Source: Bacillus sp. NTK074B (lineage in GTDB: Bacteria; Bacillota; Bacilli; Bacillales; Bacillaceae_B). From it: DNA of 64,000 bases. The DNA is taken from positions 62,001 to 126,000 of the forward strand of contig NZ_JAFKOH010000002.1 in NCBI RefSeq assembly GCF_017303375.1, written 5' to 3'. Position numbers and translations under genes: made by a program. The notes beneath the pieces were generated by a model, which saw nothing but the letters and a program-made list of their open reading frames with translations, was not told where the DNA came from and searched no databases. The first letter of the stretch is position 1. Each line of letters opens with the position of its first letter. Of the stretch, positions 54,644 to 63,680 are shown piece by piece.

Positions 54644-56250
54644 TGCATTACCTTAGAATCTTTCATTTTATGGAATTCTTTGTTGACTATCACCATTGCA
54701 TTCAAAACCTTTCTTTCATTATGGAATCCCATAAGCGCTACTTGTACCCAATTTCTGTTGATCAGGTATCCACTTTCATAGCTCAATAAGATGCCATTCT
54801 TTTTACAGGCATCCCCGAATTGTCTACTACACTGTTCCCTATTTAGTTCAATCGTAATCACACAGGGTGAATACGATTCACCCTCTAATATTGTGAAACC
54901 TCCTTCCTTTAATAACTGCCTTACCTTTCTTGATAGGCTCAGATTTTTTTCATAATCAATTACCCTCATCGATTCTTTAAGGGCACCCAGAAGGTTGGAG
55001 GAGTGTGTATATGGAATTCCATTGTTCTCAGCGTACATTCCCACATCCAGGTATCTTGGGATGGACTGATTTGGTTCCAATTCATCACGATGAAAAACAA
55101 GGGCCAGTCCCGGATAAGAGCCGAGTGCCTTACCGCTAACCGAAGTGGCAAGATAGACATTATTAAAATCCACCGGAACTGCTCCAACTGAACTGCAAGC
55201 ATCTATACAGAGTTCTACGTTGTATTTATGGCAAAGGGAAAGGAGTTCCCCAATATCATATAAATATCCCGTAGAGGTTTCACAATGAACCGTCCACAGC
55301 CATTTTATCCAAGGATCACGTTGGAGTACGCTTTCAATTTCATTTAATGTGATTTTTTCATTCCATTCCTTTTCAATGGTATAAAAGGATAAATCGAATC
55401 GTATTGCATGGTTCATCAACCTCGATCCAAATTCTCCATTTACAAGAATGAGGCCATTTCCAGGAACCCTTTTCAGTTGTGCAGCCACCATATCATTCGC
55501 CAAGGTGCCGGTGCCCACTGCAACCTGTACATGATTCGCGTGTGTCATTTCACGTAAGGTCATTCTTACTTCTTCCATTTCTTGCTGAAATGCGCTGCTC
55601 CTATGAGATGATGCGTCTATCCTAAATGCTTCTTCAACCTTTTTATGACGAGGTACGGGACCTGGGAGTAGTGAATATGGACGTTCTTCACCCGTCTTCC
55701 GTGTCATTAATCGATGAAACGCTTTTGTCGAATTCTCAAAGCTTTCACGAGTCAAATACATAGGCTGAAACTTCGCATGCTCATCACCGACCAGTTCAGC
55801 AAACGGACGAAACCCTATACGTTTATATAATTTAAGTTGACGAACGGTACCTGAAATGAGGGCTGTCGTATATCCCATCTCTAAACAATAAGATACCAGG
55901 CAGTCACATAATTGATAAAATACCCTCGTACTCCTATACTCTTCCTTTACCGACAAAAGCCTGATTTCACATGGAACGGAATGTAAAGGTAAATACTGAT
56001 CCAGATCCTCAAGCTTTAGATCTAACGAGAAAGGGCGTACTGACCGAACAGCGATCATTCCGACAACTTCAGTTTCAGCCTTTGCTATCACATATGTATT
56101 TTCATCATGGAACCTATCTTTAAGCTTACGGCTATCATTCTTTTTATGCTGTGGGATTTCCTCTACGAAAGTTTGGTAATTTAACGAATATATTTGTTGA
56201 AATTCATCCGGATCGCTAGCAATCTTATATTGAAGAGTCAGATTACTCAT
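54640..56250 (-). CDS. Acyltransferase-class V aminotransferase fusion protein
   Basis: 536 residues. Residues 1-180 resemble GNAT-like N-acyl amino-acid synthases or exosortase-associated acyltransferases (EIRLLSVKEEYRSTRVFYQLCD). Residues 190-520 are a class V PLP aminotransferase: TGTLAND (247-253), HCETSTG (322-328), D350 for the PLP ring nitrogen, and Schiff-base K374 in SVSGKALGSYPG. It looks like serine-pyruvate or aminoethylphosphonate transaminases. AGGAGG is 7 bases before the ATG. It sits between plsY and the LTA-synthase-like gene. The fused reaction is not known to me. Confidence 0.85.
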   Translation of the reverse strand: MSNLTLQYKIASDPDEFQQIYSLNYQTFVEEIPQHKKNDSRKLKDRFHDENTYVIAKAETEVVGMIAVRSVRPFSLDLKLEDLDQYLPLHSVPCEIRLLSVKEEYRSTRVFYQLCDCLVSYCLEMGYTTALISGTVRQLKLYKRIGFRPFAELVGDEHAKFQPMYLTRESFENSTKAFHRLMTRKTGEERPYSLLPGPVPRHKKVEEAFRIDASSHRSSAFQQEMEEVRMTLREMTHANHVQVAVGTGTLANDMVAAQLKRVPGNGLILVNGEFGSRLMNHAIRFDLSFYTIEKEWNEKITLNEIESVLQRDPWIKWLWTVHCETSTGYLYDIGELLSLCHKYNVELCIDACSSVGAVPVDFNNVYLATSVSGKALGSYPGLALVFHRDELEPNQSIPRYLDVGMYAENNGIPYTHSSNLLGALKESMRVIDYEKNLSLSRKVRQLLKEGGFTILEGESYSPCVITIELNREQCSRQFGDACKKNGILLSYESGYLINRNWVQVALMGFHNERKVLNAMVIVNKEFHKMKDSKVMQ

Positions 56251-56267
56251 TATTGTACCTCCTATGC

Positions 56268-56837
56268 TTAAACTGAATGATGAAAGGATCGATTGTGGAA
56301 TGCCAGGACAGTCATGAATAGAAGCCCCAATCCTGCTGATAGAATGAATGAATCCTCAATCATAAATGATGAGATCGGTATGGTCCCCATTGAAATGAAG
56401 CCCACTAGGGTGTACCTTCTGATAACCAGGTATAAAATACCCATCATGATGGCGAAAATTCCGATACAGAGCGGGCAGAGGAATAAAGCTGTAGCCAAGT
56501 ATGCGACAACCCCCTTTCCTCCATGAAATCCGAGTTGTACAGGAAACAGATGACCCAACAACACCATAATCGAGCTTAAGATCAGATAGCCTTCTCCCTT
56601 TAGTAGGATGGAGGTGATAAGTAATGCCAGAATTACTTTACCTGCATCAATCAGGATTGTCAGTAAGAACCCAATTATGCCTGTCACCCTTCCTGCGTTA
56701 GTAGCCCCCACGTTGCCGCTTCCAACCTCCCGGATATCTTTTCCACTGAGTATCTTTACTATATAATAAGCTCCTGTTATACTACCTAGCATATAAGAAA
56801 GCACTAGAATTACACTTACTGTCAAACTATGAATCAT
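56268..56837 (-). CDS. plsY: PlsY-family glycerol-3-phosphate acyltransferase
   Basis: 189 residues with the PlsY motifs SGKDIREVGSGNVGATNAGR and HLFPVQLGFHGGKGVVAYL in a five-helix membrane protein. PlsY transfers an acyl group from acyl-phosphate to glycerol-3-phosphate. The housekeeping copy in Bacillus lies near parE, so this is probably a second one serving the operon. ATG 56837 has GGGAG 8 bases upstream; ATG 56855 lies before that site. The stop is 17 bp before the fusion gene. Confidence 0.88.
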   Translation of the reverse strand: MIHSLTVSVILVLSYMLGSITGAYYIVKILSGKDIREVGSGNVGATNAGRVTGIIGFLLTILIDAGKVILALLITSILLKGEGYLILSSIMVLLGHLFPVQLGFHGGKGVVAYLATALFLCPLCIGIFAIMMGILYLVIRRYTLVGFISMGTIPISSFMIEDSFILSAGLGLLFMTVLAFHNRSFHHSV

Positions 56838-56898
56838 CTTCCCTGCTCCCTGCATTTCATATATGTTAATAGACGTTTGAATGAAGAAAAAAGTTTCA

Positions 56899-57621
56899 TT
56901 AATTTACCTTTCCCTGACTTCGTTTATCCCTCATTAAAAAAAAAGGGGCATAGAGAATGAGAAAAAGAAAAAAGCTGATTGCTTCAAGTGAAATGAGGTA
57001 CCATGGATATTCCCCCAAGTAGTCGATCGGACTTGTATTGTTAGGTTTATGCATTAGAAACATGTAATTGGCCCCTACCAGTTTATTAACCGTATAGGCT
57101 AATACCGCAATTCCATTCAATGTGAAAAATGCCCTGATCACCGAACCGAGAGTCAGACTGTATCCCTCTATCCACACCATGTATAAACAAGCCAATATAA
57201 TCGTCAAATGTGCCAGGAAAAACTGAAAATACCTGAAGTGAGGAAATCCAAAAAACAACTCTGGAGTAAGAATGGCAATAAATGCACCAGACATACTGGC
57301 AAAGAAACTCACTTCAAAGATCCTATAGCTTTTGGTTAACAACATGAAGGTACAGAGATACAAGGATAGGGAACATAATTGGAAAGGAAGATTAATGGTT
57401 AAGTCCCAATGATCATAAATGTAATACCACGCCTGAAAAGACACCTCACTCAAGATAAGTAACACAACCAGCAACCATTTAAAAAAACTCTTCAAACTTC
57501 CCTGAATTCGATTTCTACTTATATATAAACCCATCATGCATCCCACCGACACAACAATGGCCGCAATATGAGAAACCGAAAACAACTCAAACGGATACTC
57601 CCCATACCTGAAATTCAACAT
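56899..57621 (-). CDS. YwaF-like TIGR02206 membrane protein
   Basis: A 240-residue protein with about seven hydrophobic helices and the TIGR02206 pattern: FELFSVSHIAAI, WDLTINLPFQLCSLSLYLCTF, then TPELFFGFPHFRYFQFFLAHL. The WxxxxNLPxxLCxxS motif is typical. Function unknown. ATG 57621 (MLNFRYGEY) is assigned on family grounds; TTG 57633 is possible. It lies 61 bp before plsY, in the same direction, and may be part of the same transcript. Confidence 0.8.
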   Translation of the reverse strand: MLNFRYGEYPFELFSVSHIAAIVVSVGCMMGLYISRNRIQGSLKSFFKWLLVVLLILSEVSFQAWYYIYDHWDLTINLPFQLCSLSLYLCTFMLLTKSYRIFEVSFFASMSGAFIAILTPELFFGFPHFRYFQFFLAHLTIILACLYMVWIEGYSLTLGSVIRAFFTLNGIAVLAYTVNKLVGANYMFLMHKPNNTSPIDYLGEYPWYLISLEAISFFLFLILYAPFFLMRDKRSQGKVN

Positions 57622-57698
57622 CTCACGAAACAAACCCTCACCCCCCCATCAAACTACCATCCTTACTATATTCTCCCAACATCCCTTCAAATCCTTTA

Positions 57699-57775
57699 AG
57701 GGACGGACCTCATTTTCCCAGTTCCCACCCCTTATTTATAGCTACTCTCCACCAATTTCATAGGGACGGACCTCC
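57699..57775. repeat. Two direct copies of AGGGACGGACCTC
   Basis: AGGGACGGACCTC at 57699-57711 and again at 57762-57775, in the same orientation, unlike the inverted pairs elsewhere. They lie in the non-coding 180 bp upstream of the YwaF-like gene, where no promoter was found. Confidence 0.85.
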
Positions 57776-57827
57776 CCCTTCCTTGATCCTTTATTTGAAT
57801 ATTCCTAAAAGATCACCTATAAAACAG

Positions 57828-57861
57828 CAAAAAAATCCCATTCCAAGATGAAAATGGGATT
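57828..57861 (-). terminator. Terminator of the alpha/beta hydrolase gene
   Basis: The stem AATCCCATT / AATGGGATT is followed by seven T residues on the minus strand, near the stop at 57867. Confidence 0.8.
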
Positions 57862-57866
57862 CCAGA

Positions 57867-58664
57867 CTATTGAACCTTCCGCAGCGGAAGATCTTGATTA
57901 TTGAAGATAAAATCCAGGGCTAGGCGGTTGAAATCAGTCGGCTTTTCTACGTTACAAACGTGTCCGCAATCTTCAAGAAGTACTTTCTCGGCAGAGGGAT
58001 CATCTTTTGTATCTTCATCAAGTGATTTAACGAAAAGATGATCTTCTTTTCCAGATATGTAGAGCTTAGGAATATGTGATGCCCTTTCCTGTACGGAGGC
58101 ATAAGTAGCTTTAATATAGGGTGTAAGTCGATACCACGCCAGAAAATCCTGCCGCTTCATTCTCTTCGCTTCCCGAATGAACAATTTCCTTGAAATACTA
58201 TGATTGCTTTTTGGCATCATGACATAAGCGAATAATTTATATAACCACATGAATGGGATCATGTTTTTCACAGCATGACCAATCTGCAACAAGGTGTTTG
58301 AGAACAGCGTAAAACGAGTGATGCATCCTCCCAAAACAGCCGATTTCACACGATCCGGATTCTGTTGCATTAAATGATGAATGACCACTGACCCGAGGGA
58401 TATCCCGATAAAATGGGCCCGTTCAATATTGATCTCATCAAGCACTTCCACGACTTCACGTACAATTAAATCAATCGTAAAAGGTTCATCAAATGATTCA
58501 ACCCCTGGTGATTTGCCATGACCGGGCAAGTGAATCGTCACTACATTGTAGTTCTTTTTGAAAGTTTCCAATTGTTTACAGAATATCTTTGAGGTCCCCC
58601 CTATTCCATGAAGGAAAACTACATATTCTTTGCCGACTCCCTGATGTACGATGTATTCTAGCAT
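57867..58664 (-). CDS. Alpha/beta-fold hydrolase
   Basis: A 265-residue hydrolase: YVVFLHGIGGTSKIF (oxyanion), HLPGHGKSPG, the nucleophile elbow HFIGISLGSVVIHHL (Ser in GISLG), with Asp in YISGKEDHLF and His in EDCGHVCN. It is probably an esterase or lipase of small substrates. ATG 58664 follows AGGAG by 6 bases; the longer frame to 58715 has no site. Single gene. Confidence 0.88.
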   Translation of the reverse strand: MLEYIVHQGVGKEYVVFLHGIGGTSKIFCKQLETFKKNYNVVTIHLPGHGKSPGVESFDEPFTIDLIVREVVEVLDEINIERAHFIGISLGSVVIHHLMQQNPDRVKSAVLGGCITRFTLFSNTLLQIGHAVKNMIPFMWLYKLFAYVMMPKSNHSISRKLFIREAKRMKRQDFLAWYRLTPYIKATYASVQERASHIPKLYISGKEDHLFVKSLDEDTKDDPSAEKVLLEDCGHVCNVEKPTDFNRLALDFIFNNQDLPLRKVQ

Positions 58665-58934
58665 CCACTTCTCCTTAAAAACAGCACAACCTACCAAAAG
58701 AATAGAATGAATCATGGAAATGAATCAATGGCCGTTGTATCGAACATAACGGTTTTTGCACACTTGCACAATTCAACCAACACTCTTGAAGCCTTACCTT
58801 AATGTATCTTTATTCTATCCTACATAAAGGCTCTTTGTCATATAGAATCTAAAGAAATTCCGAACTTTTTGTGATATCAGAGGTTTACTATCCATTTATT
58901 GGATTGCACTCTTTTCTTTCAAAACTTCAAAAGA

Positions 58935-59075
58935 TTATCTTATAGTATAAAAAGCCGATAATCCCGCTGAAAATTTATACCTAACGAAGTTTTTTAATCT
59001 ATTCTTCAAAACATCCTCATTAAGCACTGTAAAGATTGCTACTAAAAATACAAAAAACATTTTTGAATACATCAT
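58935..59075 (-). CDS. Small ORF after DUF3231, 46 residues
   Basis: A short frame with two tandem ATGs (59075, 59072) directly after AGGAGGAG: MMYSKMFFVFLVAIFTVLNE, then DVLKNRLKNFVRYKF and a hydrophobic end. It begins 15 bp past the stop of the DUF3231 gene. A hydrophobic N-terminus followed by a basic stretch suggests a membrane peptide. No known family; it could be chance. The remaining DNA in 58665-58934 holds nothing recognisable. Confidence 0.4.
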   Translation of the reverse strand: MMYSKMFFVFLVAIFTVLNEDVLKNRLKNFVRYKFSAGLSAFYTIR

Positions 59076-59090
59076 TCTCCTCCTACTATT

Positions 59091-60092
59091 TTAATCATTT
59101 AAGTTGCCCCAACCATGCTCCTGGGGAGGCTTCTCCATCCAGCCCCTTTCCACCAATAATTTCAGACCGTCCGAACCATATTTCATGATTTCAGTCACAA
59201 ATAACGTGTAATGGATGGCGAGATCCTTTCTAGTGGACATCGTAATCGCATGGCAGAGTGTCGAAAGACCGACTGTATTCGACGAAGATATAAAAAATAG
59301 CATCAATTTCTCCGAAAAAGGAGCTTTCGTGGAAGAAGTGAGTTCCATTGAAACAGGATATGTTGGAAAGGCATCGTCTTTCATAAGCACATGGTTAAAC
59401 GTCGTAATCTGCCTCTCACTCAGCTTCTTTCCTTTTTTTAAATATTCTTTTACTTCTTTGTCTTTAGAGGTTTGTATAAACCCTTTTAATAGGATGATGC
59501 CTATGCAATTACGCTCAATCACAAAGAATAGTTCACTCAGTTCGAGTGCATTGAGGGGTCTTCTTTCTCCCAGCCAGCTTTCCATCAGAGTGGGCTGGTG
59601 AGAAATATACTCACTGGACCGGGGATAGTTGATTTTGGGGGGACGGTCATATACCCCCTTTATTAACATCAGTTGCAGAGCTTGTTTGTATAGAGAGAGT
59701 GATCTTGTCAGGCACTTTTCGAAGAAATCATAAATATCAGAGCGGGCAACAGTTCCTACAATCAATGTGAAGTGACTATTCGTAACCTGTAAGCCCCTAT
59801 ACACAAAACTTAGTGCAAATAGATCCGTATACAAAGGAGGGGCAGATGTATCTACATCTTTTTCTGTGAAGCCGTTGGGAATTGGAAAGCCTTCAGATAG
59901 AAAGATGCTCCTGATTTTCTCCATCGTTTCTAGATTGATTCCCAAATTTTCCTCAATTAAGGATTTAATTCCCTCGTCATTCAGGTATGTAAGAAAATGA
60001 GTATAGAAGCAATTCATTGCCGAGCACTTAATATATGTCGTCCATAAAGCGGAGATTTCTGCAGTTGTCATTCTGATTTCATGGTCCTCCAT
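59091..60092 (-). CDS. DUF3231 protein (spore-coat-like)
   Basis: A 333-residue protein with two DUF3231 units of about 165 residues, each a ferritin-like helical bundle: MTTAEISALWTTYIKCSAMN at the start, then FFISSSNTVGLSTLCHAITMSTRKDLA at the end. DUF3231 proteins are related to CotF-like spore proteins of Bacillus and are widespread in sporulating species. Function unknown. A small ORF follows 15 bp downstream with a strong ribosome binding site. Confidence 0.88.
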   Translation of the reverse strand: MEDHEIRMTTAEISALWTTYIKCSAMNCFYTHFLTYLNDEGIKSLIEENLGINLETMEKIRSIFLSEGFPIPNGFTEKDVDTSAPPLYTDLFALSFVYRGLQVTNSHFTLIVGTVARSDIYDFFEKCLTRSLSLYKQALQLMLIKGVYDRPPKINYPRSSEYISHQPTLMESWLGERRPLNALELSELFFVIERNCIGIILLKGFIQTSKDKEVKEYLKKGKKLSERQITTFNHVLMKDDAFPTYPVSMELTSSTKAPFSEKLMLFFISSSNTVGLSTLCHAITMSTRKDLAIHYTLFVTEIMKYGSDGLKLLVERGWMEKPPQEHGWGNLND

Positions 60093-60290
60093 CTTAAGAC
60101 TCCTTTTCTTTTTATTATAGTGTTTTCCTTATGTTGTGAATTATTCTTCAATCTTTGGACCCTCGTCTATCGACTCAGCTGTCATATTCCATTAATGAAA
60201 TGTTCACAACAACTTTGCAAACTTGAGGATTTCCTTTCACATTCAATTTATATCCTTGTTATGAGGTTTTAAAAGAAAGGAGACTGTAAA

Positions 60291-61184
60291 ATGAAAACAC
60301 TCGTAAAAAGGGTTTGTTTATCTGCAGCTATAATAGGGATAGGGGTTTCTTCCGTCCAACCTGTATTTGCCGATACAAGGCACCCCTCAATGAATGACAA
60401 CAAAATAATAAACATAGCACATAGAGGAGGTTCGGGCTATGCTCCGGAGCACACTCTTCCATCCTATGAAGTAGGTGATGAATTGGGAGGAGACTACATA
60501 GAGCTTGACCTACAAATGACAAAAGACGGTGAATTGATCGCGATGCATGATGAAACACTCGACCGTACAACGGATGGAACCGGTCTCGTAAAAGATTATA
60601 CACTTGAGGAAATAAAAGCTTTGGATGCAGGCTCCTGGTTCAATGACATGTATCCTGATAAAGCTAATTCTGAATATGAAGGACTAAAGGTACAAACACT
60701 TGAAGAAATCATTCAACATTTCGGTGAAAACAAGCGTTACTACATTGAAACAAAATCACCTGAAGTATATCCGGGTATGGAGAAAAAATTACTGAAAATA
60801 TTAGATGAGTACAACCTGACAAGGCAAAATGGCCCTTCAAGTAAAGTGATCATTCAGTCTTTCAGTGAAGCAAGTCTCCATAAAATTCATGACATGAATG
60901 AGGACATCCCCCTTGTTCAGTTAATTGATTATAAGACCGATGCTACCATCACAGACAGAGAGCTTAATCATTATGAGGAATATGCGGTGGGTCTGGGAAT
61001 GAGCTTCAAGAAAATCGATGAAGAATATGTTGATAAAGTCCGAGATCATGACCTTCTTATTCACCCTTATACTGTCCTGGAAAAAGAAGATATGAAAAGG
61101 TTGATTGATTGGGGTGTGACGGGAATGTTCACCAACTATCCCGATCGGCTCCAAGAAGTATTGAAAGAAATGAAAAAGAAATAA
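60291..61184 (+). CDS. glpQ: Secreted glycerophosphodiester phosphodiesterase
   Basis: 297 residues with a signal peptide (MKTLVKRVCLSAAIIGIGVSSVQPVFAD). The GDPD catalytic core has NIAHRGGSGYAPEHTLPSY with His/Glu ligands, then ELDLQMTKDGELIAMHDETLDRTTDGTG. It cleaves glycerophosphodiesters to glycerol-3-phosphate and alcohol, and may attack teichoic acid fragments. ATG follows AAGGAG by 7 bases. Single gene; the LTA-synthase-like operon is nearby, so a wall-polymer link is possible but not shown. Confidence 0.93.
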   Translation: MKTLVKRVCLSAAIIGIGVSSVQPVFADTRHPSMNDNKIINIAHRGGSGYAPEHTLPSYEVGDELGGDYIELDLQMTKDGELIAMHDETLDRTTDGTGLVKDYTLEEIKALDAGSWFNDMYPDKANSEYEGLKVQTLEEIIQHFGENKRYYIETKSPEVYPGMEKKLLKILDEYNLTRQNGPSSKVIIQSFSEASLHKIHDMNEDIPLVQLIDYKTDATITDRELNHYEEYAVGLGMSFKKIDEEYVDKVRDHDLLIHPYTVLEKEDMKRLIDWGVTGMFTNYPDRLQEVLKEMKKK

Positions 61185-61197
61185 TTCCTATTGAAAA

Positions 61198-61219
61198 GAG
61201 CTGCCTTAACCGGCAGCTC
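61198..61219. terminator. Terminator between glpQ and the zinc-finger gene
   Basis: An 8-bp stem, GAGCTGCC / GGCAGCTC, with a 6-base loop. TTTT follows on the minus strand, so it ends the zinc-finger gene; it may also act on the plus strand. Confidence 0.75.
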
Positions 61220-61224
61220 ACTCT

Positions 61225-61524
61225 TTATGATCCTCGCTTATATTCATATTTAACGAAAAATGGAAGGAAAAGTGAAATAACAAACGCCATTAACACGATA
61301 AGGCCGAATGTAACCGGTTTGGACAATCCTTGCTGTGGTGCAACCAGTAAGCCAAATACCACCGCCGGAACCAGAATGAGAAACGAAACGATGAATTTTG
61401 AAACAAAATTAATCGTATGCCTTTTTCCACACTGACTGCATTCAATTGGTCTGTACGACCTCCAAATCGAAAATAATAACTCTTTCCATCCAAATTGATT
61501 GTTGCATATATTACACTTCTGCAA
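61225..61524 (-). CDS. TIGR04104-like zinc-finger membrane protein
   Basis: 99 residues. An N-terminal zinc-binding pair, CNICNNQF and CSQCGKRH, about 20 residues apart, is followed by two hydrophobic helices, as in the cxxc_20_cxxc (TIGR04104) family of Bacillus. Function unknown. The start at MQKCNICNNQF is fixed by the Cys pair. Single gene. Confidence 0.8.
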   Translation of the reverse strand: MQKCNICNNQFGWKELLFSIWRSYRPIECSQCGKRHTINFVSKFIVSFLILVPAVVFGLLVAPQQGLSKPVTFGLIVLMAFVISLFLPFFVKYEYKRGS

Positions 61525-61599
61525 AACACTTCCCCCTAGGTGTGACGACTCTTTTTCTCTAGTTTATCATCTTCAGTATAAGTCGAATAGATAAAATTC

Positions 61600-61713
61600 G
61601 AGGTACGTCCCTCTTGACTCTGAAAAATAGGCAACAAATGCCCGTCTACTATAAAGTCCATCATCAAAGAAGGATCCTAAAAGGTGCACCCTTTGCATTT
61701 GAGGGACGGACCT
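61600..61713. repeat. Outward-facing pair of the GGTCCGTCCCTC element, 114 bp
   Basis: GAGGTACGTCCCTC (61600-61613, one change) and GAGGGACGGACCT (61701-61713) are inverted, but in the opposite order to the pairs near 33.3 and 50.7 kb. The right copy ends 6 bp from the stop codon of the YitT-like gene. Confidence 0.8.
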
Positions 61714-61718
61714 TCCAT

Positions 61719-62324
61719 TCAATAATTCCCCAGACGTGTGAGTCTCCCTTTAATATCAAGGTTGATCATGACGTCCACTATCCTAGTCCCGACATACTGG
61801 CATACAATGGCATATAAAATGATGCTAAAATCGATGACGAATCCCGTCAGCAGGAGGACACCTCCATTAATAATGAATAACGTTCTCCCAGGGGTATAGC
61901 CTCTCAAGCTAGAAATGATAAGAGCTAATATGTCCATTCCCCCTGAAGAAGCCCCCATTCTAAAAAGAGTCCCGACCCCGATCCCAAAAAGGATGCTTCC
62001 AATCAGAAGGTCCACTAGTAGAAAAGAAACTGTACCTGTGATTAGTGAACCTGACACGTCAACCACTCCGGAGGTGACAGTAACGCAATACATGGTCCAC
62101 AGGGCGCTTTCCTTTCCCAGCCATTTCACCGCTGCCCCCAATAAACATACATTCAGCACCCATAGGGTAACGGCAAAAGGAATATGAAGTACGTAATTAC
62201 ATAAAACACTCAGACTTGCCGCACCACCCGATGGGATGAAGTGGGGGAATAAAAACACAGCCATGGCTAAGCCTTGTATACTTGATGCCAATCCCAATAT
62301 AGCAGCTTTCCTCAAAATTTCCAT
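61719..62324 (-). CDS. YitT-family membrane protein without DUF2179
   Basis: 201 residues with five to six membrane helices and the YitT core: FLFPHFIPSGGAASLSVLCN, then MGASSGGMDILALIISSLRG and IVDVMINLDIKGR. It lacks the C-terminal DUF2179 domain present in the protein at 49589. ATG 62324 has AGGGTG 10 bases upstream; the frame is open to 62396 without a good site. Function unknown; a transporter is proposed for the family. Confidence 0.82.
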   Translation of the reverse strand: MEILRKAAILGLASSIQGLAMAVFLFPHFIPSGGAASLSVLCNYVLHIPFAVTLWVLNVCLLGAAVKWLGKESALWTMYCVTVTSGVVDVSGSLITGTVSFLLVDLLIGSILFGIGVGTLFRMGASSGGMDILALIISSLRGYTPGRTLFIINGGVLLLTGFVIDFSIILYAIVCQYVGTRIVDVMINLDIKGRLTRLGNY

Positions 62325-62422
62325 ATGTATTTTGCACCCTATTCTGTAAACGACTCTAATCAATAGTCTAGTAGCTATTGATAGAGTCCGCAACATCCTG
62401 TACTCATAAAATGCCAGCCCTT

Positions 62423-63493
62423 CTATTTACCCGGCAAACTCATTCTATCTGCTATCTTCCTTTCATGTTCAATCAACCATTTCTTTCTGGTAAGGCCTCC
62501 TGCATATCCTGCAAGATCCCCATTCGCCCTGATTACTCTGTGGCAAGGAATGATGATGGAAAGCTGATTACAACCATTGGCTCTTGCCACTGCACGAACG
62601 GCTGATGGATGATTGATCTTTTCTGCCACTTCTGAGTAGGATCTGGTTTGACCAAGTGGAATTTTCTTTAGTTCACCCCAAACGTCCTTTTGAAATGGCG
62701 ATCCTTGTATAAATAGAGGAGTTTTAAACTCTGATAAATTACCATTGAAATAAGCAGTCAGCTCTTCCTCAATCATACGGAGTGGCACCGAGGTTCCAGG
62801 AATGATTGCCGCCTTTGTTTTTTTCCTCATTCTTTCCACTTCCCTCTCAAGCCCGCGTCTGTCAACAAACTCTATTAAAAATAGAGAATTTTCATCAGAA
62901 ATCCCAATCATCGGTCCCAGTTTTGTATCGATCCAAGATGCTATCAATACTTTACTGACCTTGGAGGAAGCTGGAGGGGTTCCCATTATCTTTGAAAAAG
63001 CATCCCTAAAGCCGCTTCCTGATTCATATCCTGTTGCAATCTGAGCATCAATGACCTGGGAACCTGACCTGATTTCTTTCATCGCAAGTCCCATTCTCCT
63101 TGCTCTTGCATATTCAACAAATGTCATTCCGAACCTTTTCTTAAATTGACGGCGTGCAGTGGACACATCTATGGATAAATCATTGAAATCCTTATTCTTC
63201 CACCGCTTCTCCGGATTACTTTCTATAGCTTCTACTAACTTCCTCACCACTTCAGAAACACTATTCGGGTGGGATAAAGGCTTACACCTCTTGCAAGGTC
63301 GATAAGACGCAAGCATTGCTTGTTCTGCCGTCTCAAAGAATTCACAGTTTTCGAACTTCGGTTTTCTGGCAGGACAAGCCGGTCTGCAAAAAACACCTGT
63401 TGTCTTTACTCCCACATAAAATATACCTTCATATTCTGTCCTTTTCTCCAACAAAGCCTGATAGTACTCATTTTTTACCTCCACCGATATCAT
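62423..63493 (-). CDS. ada: Ada: adaptive-response regulator and O6-methylguanine-DNA methyltransferase
   Basis: A 356-residue fusion of AdaA and AdaB, which are separate genes in B. subtilis. The N-terminal zinc module has C36, C40, C67 and C70; C36 in FCRPAC is the methyl-phosphotriester acceptor. An AraC-type HTH follows (SIDVSTARRQFKKRFGMTF), then the methyltransferase with the acceptor C317 in IIPCHRVIRANG. It repairs alkylated DNA and, once methylated, activates the Ada regulon. Monocistronic here. Confidence 0.95.
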   Translation of the reverse strand: MISVEVKNEYYQALLEKRTEYEGIFYVGVKTTGVFCRPACPARKPKFENCEFFETAEQAMLASYRPCKRCKPLSHPNSVSEVVRKLVEAIESNPEKRWKNKDFNDLSIDVSTARRQFKKRFGMTFVEYARARRMGLAMKEIRSGSQVIDAQIATGYESGSGFRDAFSKIMGTPPASSKVSKVLIASWIDTKLGPMIGISDENSLFLIEFVDRRGLEREVERMRKKTKAAIIPGTSVPLRMIEEELTAYFNGNLSEFKTPLFIQGSPFQKDVWGELKKIPLGQTRSYSEVAEKINHPSAVRAVARANGCNQLSIIIPCHRVIRANGDLAGYAGGLTRKKWLIEHERKIADRMSLPGK

Positions 63494-63680
63494 GATCAGT
63501 CCCTCCTTATCCCATTCATAAATCTATTATATGATATTTAATTAACGTTGCAGCCGAAAATCAGGCATCGTTTTTTTAAAGAGGGGGTGCACTTGGGATT
63601 CTCCCCTATATCATGCAGGAAATTACCCTGACGATAGTAAATATATTAATAGTGACAATTTAAAAAAAGGAGTTTTCCAT

